From contig CBFHKX010000002.1 of NCBI GenBank assembly GCA_965656535.1, forward strand, positions 372,001 to 436,000: DNA of 64,000 nt. Reading direction: 5' to 3'. Positions 36,790 through 46,200 of the stretch are shown piece by piece (within the stretch, counting starts at the first letter, position 1; each line of letters opens with the position of its first letter). The notes beneath the pieces were generated by a model. It was not told where the DNA came from. It was given only the letters and a program-made list of their open reading frames with translations, and did not search any database. The translations under genes were made by a program, and so were the position numbers. This stretch comes from Lishizhenia sp965656535 (lineage in GTDB: Bacteria; Bacteroidota; Bacteroidia; Flavobacteriales_D; Crocinitomicaceae).

Positions 36790-37171
36790 CTTTGTTTTCT
36801 TATCTTATTTTGGTCAAGCGCAACCTGCTAAACACGTTGTGTTAAAGAAAACGTATACAGAAATTGATTTTCTTCCAAATATAGATGGATATTTTACTGG
36901 CCAAATTCCTTTCGATAAGTTTAGTTCAGTATCTGGCATTGAAACAAATGTGGGATACACTATTATTTCTTTTAAAGTAAGGTTTGCGGATCAAGAAAAT
37001 GAAATTCAATGCTATGGAAATCGATTAGCAGATGAAACGTATGCATACATTGCTGCAAGTGCTATTGGTCAACCAGTTGTTTTTACAGAAATTAAGGCGG
37101 TATCTAAATCAGGAAAATTAATTCATCTCGAACCACTACGCTTAATACCAATCACAAATGAAAGTAATTAG
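36728..37171 (+). CDS. Secreted protein similar in pattern to GldM C-terminal domain
   Basis: A 147-residue protein with a signal peptide ending YFGQAQ (about 31). The mature chain GYTIISFKVRFADQENEI, ADETYAYIAASAIGQPVVFT, EIKAVSKSGKLIHLEPLRLI matches the residue pattern of the C-terminal beta domain of GldM, the periplasmic gliding/T9SS shaft protein. It is a single short domain, so not GldM itself. Starts 62 bases inside the upstream gene and overlaps the next by 14 bases, hence probably translationally coupled. Confidence 0.55.
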   Translation: MKHILENYLTNNKAKLWLFVSFVFLSYFGQAQPAKHVVLKKTYTEIDFLPNIDGYFTGQIPFDKFSSVSGIETNVGYTIISFKVRFADQENEIQCYGNRLADETYAYIAASAIGQPVVFTEIKAVSKSGKLIHLEPLRLIPITNESN

Positions 37172-37556
37172 TCTATCATTGTTTTGTCTGTGTTTTCTAT
37201 CTGTTTCATTTGCTCAAAAAACGGTAAAAATACGGAAAGAGAATACGCAATTGTATAAGGGAATTGAATCTCAAATTAACAATTGGTATATTTATAAAAA
37301 AGAGAATGCGTTTTACCTTTGCCCGCTCAATATACCGAAAGAAGAGGTAGTTAATTGGTTTGAAAAACGGGTGAATAGTCAAAACATCTACAAGGGATTT
37401 TTGTCAGAACAACAATACGCTATTTTATCTTTTAGAAAAGACAATGATCCTACAGATGTAATCAATTTTTATTACAAACAGGTAAAACATAACCTTGAAC
37501 TTGTATCTTCTGTAGATGGAAATAAATATACGTTTAGACCTATATTTCAAGAGTAA
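37158..37556 (+). CDS. Small secreted protein, last gene of the sigma operon
   Basis: A 132-residue protein with a signal peptide (about 1-20, ending VSFAQ). The mature chain has a VNWFEKRV segment, two lysine-rich stretches and no recognised domain. It overlaps the preceding gene by 14 bases and precedes a gap with a strong promoter, so it ends the operon. Function unknown; the coupling suggests it works with the two upstream proteins. Confidence 0.6.
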   Translation: MKVISLSLFCLCFLSVSFAQKTVKIRKENTQLYKGIESQINNWYIYKKENAFYLCPLNIPKEEVVNWFEKRVNSQNIYKGFLSEQQYAILSFRKDNDPTDVINFYYKQVKHNLELVSSVDGNKYTFRPIFQE

Positions 37557-37599
37557 GTGTTGTTCTTAACTATTCTTGTTTACAATCTTTTACAAACTT

Positions 37600-37631
37600 T
37601 TTGATTTATTCGCTTAACCTTTTTATATTTG
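37600..37631 (+). promoter_or_regulatory. Strong flavobacterial promoter for the DUF6089 barrel gene
   Basis: TTTG at 37600-37603, exactly 20 bases spacer, TATATTTG at 37624-37631. Both elements match consensus perfectly, and the next ATG is at 37676. This separates the barrel gene from the sigma operon. Confidence 0.8.
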
Positions 37632-37675
37632 TATCGTAAGTCAACAGAAGCTTGCCTGTGAATCAATCACATACT

Positions 37676-38620
37676 ATGAAAAATTATATTCGATTTTTAT
37701 TTTGTTTCCTAGCGATAAATGCGCTCGCGCAGCCTTCGTCGAACTTTAATACCTCTAGAAATTGGTCGTTAAACAAGAAGGAAGTTTTTTTTGGAATTGG
37801 TGGTACTAATTTTACTGGAGATTTAGGGGGAAGAGACAAAATTGGAACAGATTTTAGTTTGGTTGATTTAGACTGGCCAGCTACTTTTGCAGGTTTTAAT
37901 ATCGGATACAGGTATAGATGGCATCCTTTCTGGGCAACCTCTACAGAGTTATACTCTGGAATGGTTCAAGGAAGCGATGAGAATACGAACGAAATTATAA
38001 GAAGAAGTAGAAACCTGCATTTTAGATCGCCAATTGTTCAACTTACCCAACGTATTGAGTGGATTCTTTTAGCAAATGAAAAAATTGGTAGAAGGTACAA
38101 CATTCCCGGTCTTAAAGGTTTTAAAAATCAAATGCAACAAGTTTATCTTTTTACGGGTGCAGCTGTAACCTACTTCAATCCACAAGCTGAAATTAATGGA
38201 ACTTGGACCAACCTTAGGCCTTTAAAAACAGAAGGACAAGGTTTACCAGGTGGAGCAGATGAATACTCGAGAATTACAGCAGTTATTCCGTTTGGAATAG
38301 GAGTTAAAATTGGGATATCTGATATGTGGAGAATTGGGTTAGAGGTTTCATACAACAAAACATTTACAGATTATATAGATGATGTCAGCACAAATTATTT
38401 TGATCCTGTTGTCTTACAAAGTCAAGTAGGTTCAGATGCTGTTTTTGCTGCAAACCCAAGTAAAGAGAATCAAATTTGGTTCGTTCCAGGAGAGCAACGT
38501 GGTGACCCAGATGAAAAAGATGCGTTTTATATAGCAAATATCGTATTTACAAGAAATTTAACCTACAAACCACCCAAAAAACAGAATTGGAGAAGACCTC
38601 AGAGTAGAACTAAGTTCTAG
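37676..38620 (+). CDS. DUF6089-type outer-membrane barrel protein
   Basis: A 314-residue protein from ATG 37676 with a signal peptide (about 1-18, ending NALAQ). The N-terminal motif EVFFGIGGTNFTGDLGGRDK and the later RRSRNLHFRSPIVQLTQRIE are the hallmarks of DUF6089 barrels, widespread in Flavobacteriales. Alternating beta strands run to an aromatic segment near the end, then a basic tail RRPQSRTKF. Function unknown. A 24-base longer TTG start exists but adds no homology. Confidence 0.8.
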   Translation: MKNYIRFLFCFLAINALAQPSSNFNTSRNWSLNKKEVFFGIGGTNFTGDLGGRDKIGTDFSLVDLDWPATFAGFNIGYRYRWHPFWATSTELYSGMVQGSDENTNEIIRRSRNLHFRSPIVQLTQRIEWILLANEKIGRRYNIPGLKGFKNQMQQVYLFTGAAVTYFNPQAEINGTWTNLRPLKTEGQGLPGGADEYSRITAVIPFGIGVKIGISDMWRIGLEVSYNKTFTDYIDDVSTNYFDPVVLQSQVGSDAVFAANPSKENQIWFVPGEQRGDPDEKDAFYIANIVFTRNLTYKPPKKQNWRRPQSRTKF

Positions 38621-38642
38621 AGAATTATATACTTTCATTTTA

Positions 38643-38672
38643 AAAGTTCCTTTTTTTAGAGGGACTTTTTTT
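38643..38672 (+). terminator. Terminator of the DUF6089 gene
   Basis: An 8-base stem AAAGTTCC / GGGACTTT (one G-T pair), 10-base loop, followed by a T tract, 23 bases after the stop. Confidence 0.75.
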
Positions 38673-38945
38673 GTACCATTTTTCACCTTCTGCGGTCTAA
38701 TAAAATTGGTTTTAAAAACAGTTCAAGTAAGATTTAATTCTTTTGCGTAATTACGTTTTATTTTATGACTAGCTTTTACTGATTTAAGACAAACAGTACT
38801 TAGCCTATTTGTTGTATCTATTATGTATAATCGACTTTAGTATATGTGGTTGAGGAGAGTATTTCGTGGTTATAGGTATAACTAAAGCTAGAGTGTGATT
38901 AAAGTTCTTTTTATGTTAGGATTAGTGATAAAGAAACACGTTGGA
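38673..38945. other. Gene-free interval
   Basis: This 273-base stretch between the terminators of two convergent genes is AT-rich, has no coding-like open frame and no clear promoter, tRNA or repeat. The only open frame on either strand near it (38913-38984, 23 codons) runs through the terminator and is not credible. Confidence 0.6.
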
Positions 38946-38948
38946 AAT

Positions 38949-38982
38949 AAAAAAAGCCGACTACCAATTAAGGGAGTCGGCT
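38949..38982 (-). terminator. Terminator of the S46 peptidase gene
   Basis: A perfect 8-base stem AGCCGACT / AGTCGGCT with a 12-base loop; on the minus strand it runs into a run of Ts. It lies 24 bases after the peptidase stop. Confidence 0.88.
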
Positions 38983-39005
38983 AGTGTATCATTCTAGTTC
39001 AATTA

Positions 39006-41135
39006 TTATTTTCTGATATCCATTTCTTCAATCAAGTTGCTTGCTCCGCCATATTTGTCTACCACAAATAATACATATCGAATATCACAAACAATAGTAC
39101 GTTGAATTTCTGGCTCAAAATAAATATCTCCGCTCATTGCTTCCCAGTTTCCATCGAAAGCCGTTCCAATTAATTCTCCGTCGCCATTAATTACCGGTGA
39201 TCCTGAGTTTCCTCCAGTGATGTCGTTATTGGTTAAGAAATTCACGACCATTTCGCCATTTTCATCTGCGTACTGTCCGAAGTCCTTGTTTTCCCAAAGT
39301 GTTTTTAATCGTGCAGGAACAACAAATTCAGGGTTGTTTGCGTCTTCTTTTTCCATTACACCATTTAATGAAGTTGTGTAATGATAAGTAACACCATCTT
39401 TTGGGTCGTAAGGCAACACATTTCCGTAGGTTAAACGTAAAGTACTGTTTGCGTTAGGATAATATTTTTTATTTGGATCCATTTCTCTTAAACCCTTAAC
39501 AAATAGACGATTTGCTCTTTCAAGCTTTTCTCCTGCATTTACATGCGTTTCACTATCTACTACAGCAGAGAAAGCATCATTAATAGATTTGATTAAAGCA
39601 AATAGAGGATCTTTTTGAATCTGCTCGAAAGAAAAGTCCGACATAAATGCATTGAAAGATGTTTCGTCTTTGAAGATAGATTTCTTTCTAATCTTTTTCA
39701 CATATTTATCAAACTTACCTTTGTTACCTAATTTCAAGGTCAATTCACCTTGTTGTTCTTTTGGTACGTCTTGATAATACATTTTCAGCACTTCCTCCAA
39801 TACCTCAAATTCGATATCCATATTTGCTTTAGCATAAAACTCTTTTGCTTTAGTTGCCATTCTATTCTTAAAATATCCTGCTCCGTTTTCATTGTCATTT
39901 TCGTTATATTGGTTGGCTAAAACACCAAATAATGTAAGTAAATTTAAATCAACAGAGTAAACTAATTCCGACTGATAAGTTTGAATGTAAACATCTCCGT
40001 CAGTTGCAGCATACGCAGCTTTTATGTCTTCTATAACCCCTGCATACATTGTTTTATTTTGAGTAAATGAAACGTATGCATCTTCGATTTTTTGTTTTTT
40101 ATCGGCTACTTTATTGTTTTTCAATTGTTCAGTTTGTCCAATAAAATATTTCCAGTAGTTAGCAACTTGCGCATATTTAGATGAGTAGTTTAAACGAACC
40201 GTTACATCTTGATCCATATACTTTTTCATGATTGCCAACTTCTTAGCTCTAATGTCAACCGTTTTAGGCTGAGAAAGAGTAACAGCTTGTTTAATTCCGT
40301 ATGACGAAAGGTATCTATCTGTAGAACCAGGGAAACCTAAAATCATGGCATAATCTCCTTTTTTCACACCTTTAATAGAAACTGGTAGTGAATACTTAGG
40401 TTGTAAAGGTTTGTTTTCTTCATTATAGGCAGCTGGTTTATTTTCATTGTTAGCATAAATTCTGAACATTGAAAAATCTCCAGTATGTCTAGGCCAAACC
40501 CAATTGTCTGTATCGTACCCAAATTTCCCGATTGATTGCGGTGGAGCACCTACAAATCGTACGTCGTTAAATTTCTCAGTTACAAACAAGTAAAATTCGT
40601 TGCCTTCAAAGAAATCTCTTACAAAGGCTTCGTAATTAGTACCTTCTGTAGCTTCAGTAGAAAGTACCTTCGAAAGTTCATCAATTTTAGCCTTTCTTTC
40701 AGCTGCACTCATGCTTTCAGATAAATTCTTATTAATTTCTTCAGAAACGTCTTTAATACTAACCACAAATGTTGCAAATAAGCCGGGTACTGGTATTTCT
40801 TGATCTAGACTTTTGGCCCAAAAACCGTCGTCTAAGTAATTTTTTTCTTTAGAAGATGCCTCAGCAATAGCATCATAACCACAGTGGTGGTTGGTTAACA
40901 ATAAACCTTTGTCAGAAATAACTTCAGCTGTACAAAATCCGCCAAAACTAACAATAGCGTCTTTCATAGAAGAGCTGTTAATGCTGTAGATTTCTTCTTG
41001 AGTTAAATTTAACCCATGCTTTTTCATGTCTTCGTAGTTTCTTCCCAATAAGAAAGGTAGCCACATTCCTTCGTCTGCTTTCGCAAGGTTTGTACCAAGC
41101 AACAAAGCAACTAATGCAAGTAATTTAATTTTCAT
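39006..41135 (-). CDS. S46 family dipeptidyl-peptidase, DPP7-like
   Basis: A 709-residue exported serine peptidase with a signal peptide (about 1-20, ending LAKA). The S46 catalytic triad is visible as His84 in TNHHCGY, Asp220 in WPRHTGDF and Ser644 in TGGNSGSPV. Eighteen residues after Ser644 is Gly662 (FDGNWE), the position that is Gly in DPP7 and Arg in DPP11. Gly predicts removal of dipeptides with a hydrophobic P1 residue, not Asp/Glu. It lies in the periplasm and supplies dipeptides from host or environmental protein. Family knowledge comes from Porphyromonas DPP7 and DPP11. Confidence 0.92.
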   Translation of the reverse strand: MKIKLLALVALLLGTNLAKADEGMWLPFLLGRNYEDMKKHGLNLTQEEIYSINSSSMKDAIVSFGGFCTAEVISDKGLLLTNHHCGYDAIAEASSKEKNYLDDGFWAKSLDQEIPVPGLFATFVVSIKDVSEEINKNLSESMSAAERKAKIDELSKVLSTEATEGTNYEAFVRDFFEGNEFYLFVTEKFNDVRFVGAPPQSIGKFGYDTDNWVWPRHTGDFSMFRIYANNENKPAAYNEENKPLQPKYSLPVSIKGVKKGDYAMILGFPGSTDRYLSSYGIKQAVTLSQPKTVDIRAKKLAIMKKYMDQDVTVRLNYSSKYAQVANYWKYFIGQTEQLKNNKVADKKQKIEDAYVSFTQNKTMYAGVIEDIKAAYAATDGDVYIQTYQSELVYSVDLNLLTLFGVLANQYNENDNENGAGYFKNRMATKAKEFYAKANMDIEFEVLEEVLKMYYQDVPKEQQGELTLKLGNKGKFDKYVKKIRKKSIFKDETSFNAFMSDFSFEQIQKDPLFALIKSINDAFSAVVDSETHVNAGEKLERANRLFVKGLREMDPNKKYYPNANSTLRLTYGNVLPYDPKDGVTYHYTTSLNGVMEKEDANNPEFVVPARLKTLWENKDFGQYADENGEMVVNFLTNNDITGGNSGSPVINGDGELIGTAFDGNWEAMSGDIYFEPEIQRTIVCDIRYVLFVVDKYGGASNLIEEMDIRK

Positions 41136-41156
41136 CTTATGTTTTGATTGTTTCTG

Positions 41157-41187
41157 CGAAAATACGGTCTAATGATTAAATAATCAA
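41157..41187 (-). promoter_or_regulatory. Promoter of the S46 peptidase gene
   Basis: On the minus strand TTG (41185-41187), 20-base spacer, TATTTTCG (41157-41164), one mismatch from TAnnTTTG. Confidence 0.55.
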
Positions 41188-41306
41188 CTGGTCTAACACG
41201 AAAACAATGAACACGAGACTCAAAGTATCAACAAAATAAACTTTTTGTGCTTTTTAAAGCTTTAATAAGATATGCAGGGAAAAGTGCGCTTTAAAATAAA
41301 ATGCAT

Positions 41307-41939
41307 CTATAAACGATTTAAAACGGATTTAAGTTCATTTAAAATAATGGCTGTTGCTCCCCAAACTATTTTTGCCTCAAAGATAAAGCAAGGTACTTTT
41401 TTCAGCAGATAGTTTTTGTGAACGCGAATATCTTTTTTATGTAGGTTTTTGTTGTCTAATAATGCGGAGATGGGAACGGTAAAGATCTCGTCTACTTCTC
41501 TGACTTGCTTTTTGAAGTCTTGTTTCCTTTTCATGTAGAAAACATGTGGGTGAACTTCGAAATTGCTAACGGGTATGTAAACCTTTGTAAGCTTTCCTAA
41601 ATGATGTAGCTGATCTATATGTATACCCACTTCTTCATGAGTTTCTCTTAATGCCGTTGCTATAAAGTTGGTATCGTAACGTTCTTTTTTACCACCTGGA
41701 AAACTAATTTGCTTACTGTGTATGCCTTCGTATTCGCTTCGTTGTATAAGAACGAAGTGTAGCTCTTCTTGCTCTTCAAATAAAATAATACTTACAGCGC
41801 TTTGCCTTGCATCTTTGACTTTTTTCAAGGCTTCAGATGATTTTTCTCTTCCTGCGGGCGACATTTCTAAGTGTGCACTTTCGCCTGGTAAATAAACTAG
41901 TTCTTTCTTTAATTGTGTTACAATATCAGTTGTATACAT
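41307..41939 (-). CDS. Nudix hydrolase, CoA-pyrophosphatase type
   Basis: A 210-residue Nudix protein. LIQRSEYEGIHSKQISFPGG matches the extra motif of coenzyme A pyrophosphatases (NudL/PCD1) in which RS..RxHxGQxxFPGG precedes the Nudix box; the box itself is GGKKERYDTN..ALRETHEEVGI. These enzymes cleave CoA and derivatives to 3-prime,5-prime-ADP and phosphopantetheine. The glutamate at the start of the box is replaced by aspartate in this reading, which is common in the CoAse subgroup. It lies 84 bases downstream of a divergent-style gap from the FAD oxidoreductase. Confidence 0.82.
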   Translation of the reverse strand: MYTTDIVTQLKKELVYLPGESAHLEMSPAGREKSSEALKKVKDARQSAVSIILFEEQEELHFVLIQRSEYEGIHSKQISFPGGKKERYDTNFIATALRETHEEVGIHIDQLHHLGKLTKVYIPVSNFEVHPHVFYMKRKQDFKKQVREVDEIFTVPISALLDNKNLHKKDIRVHKNYLLKKVPCFIFEAKIVWGATAIILNELKSVLNRL

Positions 41940-42023
41940 GTTTTGAAAATTTCTTAGTATGATAAATAAAACGCATAAAGTATGTAAGCTCGTTATAGAT
42001 GTGAATTCAAAAATAGGTGAACT

Positions 42024-43142
42024 TTAAAGTTCTGCTAATTCTTTGCCTACCAAACTACCTAGGGCAACACCCATTCCGCCTAATTTTATTCCAATACGAA
42101 TATGTTTACTAATTTTTTTAACAATCGGATTTCTATTTTGGCCAACTCCCATAATACCACTCCATTTATGTTCTAGTTCAAAATCTGTCTGCGGTAAAAC
42201 TATGTTTTTTAAGAATGCTGTCAATGCTGTTTCTATTTGTTGTGTTGTAGCAAAATTGGATGTGTTTTCTTCTTTTAACGCTAAATTTCTTGCACCACCA
42301 ATTAGTATTCTATTTTTTACATTTCGAAAGTAATAATATCCTTCGTCATAGTGAAACGTGCCGGACCAGTTTAAATTTTCAATAGGTTTTGTTATTAGTA
42401 CTTGCGCTCTAGCGGGCTGTATATCTTCTTGTAAAGGCAGTAAATGACTAAGTCCATTTGTACAAACAACTAGCTCTTTTGTTTCAATCGTGCCAAAGTT
42501 GGTATCTATGCTTACTAAATCGTTTTCTACCCAATTTTTTACTTCAAATCCATTCAGAATTATACAGTTTTTTGCTTGAGCCAAACGCGTGAGTTCTAAA
42601 ATCATTTTACCGGTATCGATCTGTCCCTCTAGTCGGTTCTCAATTAATCCAACAACTTTAGAAAACCCAAATTTATTGTGAGCTATACGGTATACATCAG
42701 TTTTGTTTATAGCTTGCTTTACTAATGCATTTAGTTGATCAAGTTTACTAAGAGTTGTATTGAAGGTTTCGTGTTCTTTTTCTGTAAATACTTCAAAACT
42801 CCCGCAGGGTAGATAATCTATCTTTTCATTCAATCTACTAAGCAGTAAGTCGAGTCCTTCAACGCGTTTTTGTACAAGAGAAATAACCTCGATTTCAGAA
42901 GTGTTGTTTAGGTCGCTAAGTAGTTCAGTTGGACTCCCGAAACAAGTAAAACCTGCATTTTTTGAGCTGGCGCCGGCGCTTAAGTAACTTCTCTCTAACA
43001 CTACAATTTTCGCATCCTTATACTTGGACCTCAGTTCAATAGCCGCAGAGAGTCCAACAATTCCAGCTCCAATTATCAAAAAGTCTATTTCCGAAAAATA
43101 GCTTTCTTTTTCCCAAAAACTTAATTGTTCAATTTTTAGCAT
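42024..43142 (-). CDS. FAD-dependent oxidoreductase, D-amino acid oxidase (DAO) family
   Basis: A 372-residue DAO-family enzyme. The dinucleotide motif FLIIGAGIVGLSAAIEL is at about 21-37, followed by VVLERSYLSAGASSKNAGFT, the segment in which glycine/sarcosine-oxidase-type enzymes bind FAD, and the C-terminal KWSGIMGVGQNRNPIVKKI and RIGIKLGGMGVALG. The class oxidises amines or amino acids; the substrate is not readable. It lies 84 bases upstream of the Nudix gene in the same direction and might share its transcript. It is divergent from the giant repeat protein. Confidence 0.82.
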   Translation of the reverse strand: MLKIEQLSFWEKESYFSEIDFLIIGAGIVGLSAAIELRSKYKDAKIVVLERSYLSAGASSKNAGFTCFGSPTELLSDLNNTSEIEVISLVQKRVEGLDLLLSRLNEKIDYLPCGSFEVFTEKEHETFNTTLSKLDQLNALVKQAINKTDVYRIAHNKFGFSKVVGLIENRLEGQIDTGKMILELTRLAQAKNCIILNGFEVKNWVENDLVSIDTNFGTIETKELVVCTNGLSHLLPLQEDIQPARAQVLITKPIENLNWSGTFHYDEGYYYFRNVKNRILIGGARNLALKEENTSNFATTQQIETALTAFLKNIVLPQTDFELEHKWSGIMGVGQNRNPIVKKISKHIRIGIKLGGMGVALGSLVGKELAEL

Positions 43143-43162
43143 ACGTTTTGCTCTTCGGTTTG

Positions 43163-43178
43163 TCGTTAATTTTAACGA
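43163..43178. promoter_or_regulatory. Perfect palindrome between divergent genes
   Basis: TCGTTAA, two bases, then TTAACGA is a perfect 7-base dyad in the gap between the oxidoreductase gene and the giant TPR gene. Such a dyad suits a dimeric regulator but no regulator is adjacent. Confidence 0.3.
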
Positions 43179-43282
43179 TATTTGTTACTGTTTTCCTTTA
43201 TTTTTTGAGGATAACTAAAATTTGATTTGAAATTAAACTTTTTCTGTAACTAGCAGTACAGAGAATCGTTTTAAATAGAGAT

Positions 43283-46200
43283 ATGAAAGTATTAATTGTC
43301 TTTTTGGCCATTCTAGGGTCGTTTTTTGTATGTGGTCAAAGTACTTTGCCAGTTTTTGGAATTATTAAAGACTTAGATTCTGGTAAAAAGCTGGTTGGAG
43401 TACAGGTGACTATTTTTTCTGGAAGTTCTAAAGTAAAAAATACGACAACAGCATCTAACGGTAAGTATGAAATGTCTGTCCCTATCAATGCCGTTTATCG
43501 TGTAAAGTATACAAAACCAGGGTATGTTACTAAAATAGTAGAAATAGATGTTACTGGAATTAACGAAGAAGATATTCCGCCTGGGGAGTTGCCTCAGCCG
43601 GCTGTAGATTTAGACTTATTTACTAACAGACCTTCAATAGATTTTAGTTTTACTAGCACAGATCCCGTTGCTTCTTTCTTTTATGATAACAAGGCCTTTA
43701 GAATGGATTATAATCGAGCTGAAGCTACAAAAATGCGCTATAAAATCGATGAGTTATTGGCAACAGCAGAAGTAAAAGAACAAGAAAACGAAGCAAAATA
43801 CAATGAACTAGTTACTAAGGCAGACTTAGCTTTTACTCAAGAAAAATATGACGAAGCCCAAATTGCCTATACAGAAGCACTAAAATTAAAACCAACAGAA
43901 GCACATCCGAGTAACCGTTTGGTAGAAATAGATGATTTACTAGCAGCACAAAGAAAAGAAGAACTTTTGGAAAGTCAGGCCAATCAAGTTTATCAGAATT
44001 TGATAACTGCAGGAGAAAATTTTCTTAAAGCAAAAGAATACGATAAAGCGATAGCCAAGTTTAATCAAGCTGCTTTAGAAAAACCAACAGAACAGCTTCC
44101 CAAAGATAAAGTTGCAGAAGCAAATGCGCTAAAGAAATCAGAAGCAAATAAAGAAAAGTATGATAGCCTTATAAAAATGGCCGATGGGTTTATGAAACAG
44201 AACTCATTACAGGCTGCAAGAGATAAATACACGGCAGCTTCTAAGTTAGATCCATCACAAAGTTATCCTAAAGAACAATTGGCTAAAATTGAAGAGGGAT
44301 TAAAAGCAAAAGAAGAATTGGCTCAAAAAAAGCAAAAATATGATGATGCTGTTTTAGCTGGAGATCAACTGCTAGCTGAAAAAAAGTTTGCAGCGTCTAA
44401 AGTAAAGTATGAAGAAGCACTCAGTTTTGAGTCGGCTGCAACATATCCAAGAGCAAAAATCAAAGAAATTGACATTGAATTAGAAAAATTAGCTGCAGAA
44501 AACGCCATCGAAGAACAAATATTGGCGCTAATTAAAGAAGCTGATGAAAAAATGACAGCTTCTGAGTATACACAAGCAATAGAAAAGTATGAAGAAGCAG
44601 GGCAGTTGAAAGAACCAACCGATTACACTAAGGCACAGATTAAGAAGGCTAAAGATGCGTTAGCTGAGCTAGAAAACGAAGCCAAACAAAAGGAGATCGC
44701 CGAGAAGTACAAAGCTCAGATTGAAAAGGCTGATCAATTGTACGCGGATATGAGTTATGCAGAGTCTATTTTAGCCTACACTGAAGCAAAAGCCATACAA
44801 CCTTCAGCACCATATCCAGACGTTCAAATTGAAAAAGCAAACCTTAAAATAACAGAAGCCAAAGAGCAAGCTGCTCAAAAAGAGATAGATAATAAGTTTA
44901 ATGCATTGAAAGTTGCAGCAGACGAACTATTTGCGTCACAAAAGTACGATGATGCAAAAATTAAATATACAGAAGCTTTAGCTGTAAAGATCAGTGAGGA
45001 AGTGAATGCACAACTATCTAAAATTGAAGTAGAATTAAATAGAATTGCAGAATTAGAAAATAAACAAGCTGAAATAGAGGAGTTGTTTAAAACTGCAAAG
45101 CTTTTTCAAGAACAGAAAAATTACACTTCAGAAGTTACAACATATGAATCAATTTTGACTTTAGATAAATCAAATGTTAAGGCGAAGGAGTTGTTAGAAA
45201 AAGCACAGATAAACTTAAAAGAAGTGAATGAGGAAGCGCAGCGAATGGCTCAGTTTACTACTTTTAAAGATGAGGGTGATGCACTTTTTGCGCTAGAAAA
45301 TTGGACAGATGCCAAGTTAAAATATGAACAAGCGATAGAAATAAAAGAGGATAAAGATTTAACCGAGAAAATCAATAGTATTGAACAAAAATTAAAGGAA
45401 ATTGCCGAAAGTCAAAATAAAGCAGAAAAAGTTGATGGATTAATTCAAATGGCTGTTGCTAATATGGGAAATGAAAAGTTTGAAGAAGCAATAGAAAATT
45501 ATCAATCGGTATTAGAGTTAGATGCAACAAATTCAATTGCAAAAACAGGATTAGAAGCAGCAAAATTAGCAAAGGCAAATAAAGCAGAGCAACTGGAAAA
45601 GGACGCAGCATTTGAGAAATTAAAAACAGCAGGAATTCAACTTCTGGCTCAAGAGAAACTTGAAGAAGCCAAAGCTTCTTTCCTTTCTGCCAAAGAAATA
45701 AAAGAAGATGAAAAGGTGCTTGATTACTTGGCAGAGATTGAAGAAAGGTTAGCGGGTAAGCAAAATGAAGCTGAACGTTTACAAAGTTATCAGAATGCTA
45801 TTTCTGAAGCGCAAATGCTAGAAGAAAAAGAAGAAGTGCTTGCTGCAATTGAAAAGTATCGCGAAGCTTTGGCCTACAAACCTAATGATGCTGTAGCTAC
45901 CAACAAGATTAAAGATTTAGAGTTGAATCTTGTCGAGAAAGAAAGCAAAGAAAAGCAAGCAGCAGAATTCAACGCAGCAATGCAAGCGGGTAAGGCTGCC
46001 TTCGAAAAAAATGATTTTACTACAGCACTGCTCAACTATGAAAAGGCATTGCAAGTAAAGATAGGTGATAGTGAAGCAAAGCAAGGCGTTGCTGATGCGA
46101 AAGAAGCGATTAAAGCAAATGCAAAAAACGCAGAAGAGAATCAACGCTTTGAAAGCTTGATGAGCGAAGCAAAAGAGAATGGAGATAAGAATGATCTTGA

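Noticed and set aside
38913..38984. A 23-codon open frame in the gap before the S46 peptidase terminator.
   Set aside because: It runs through the terminator stem and shows no protein-like composition.
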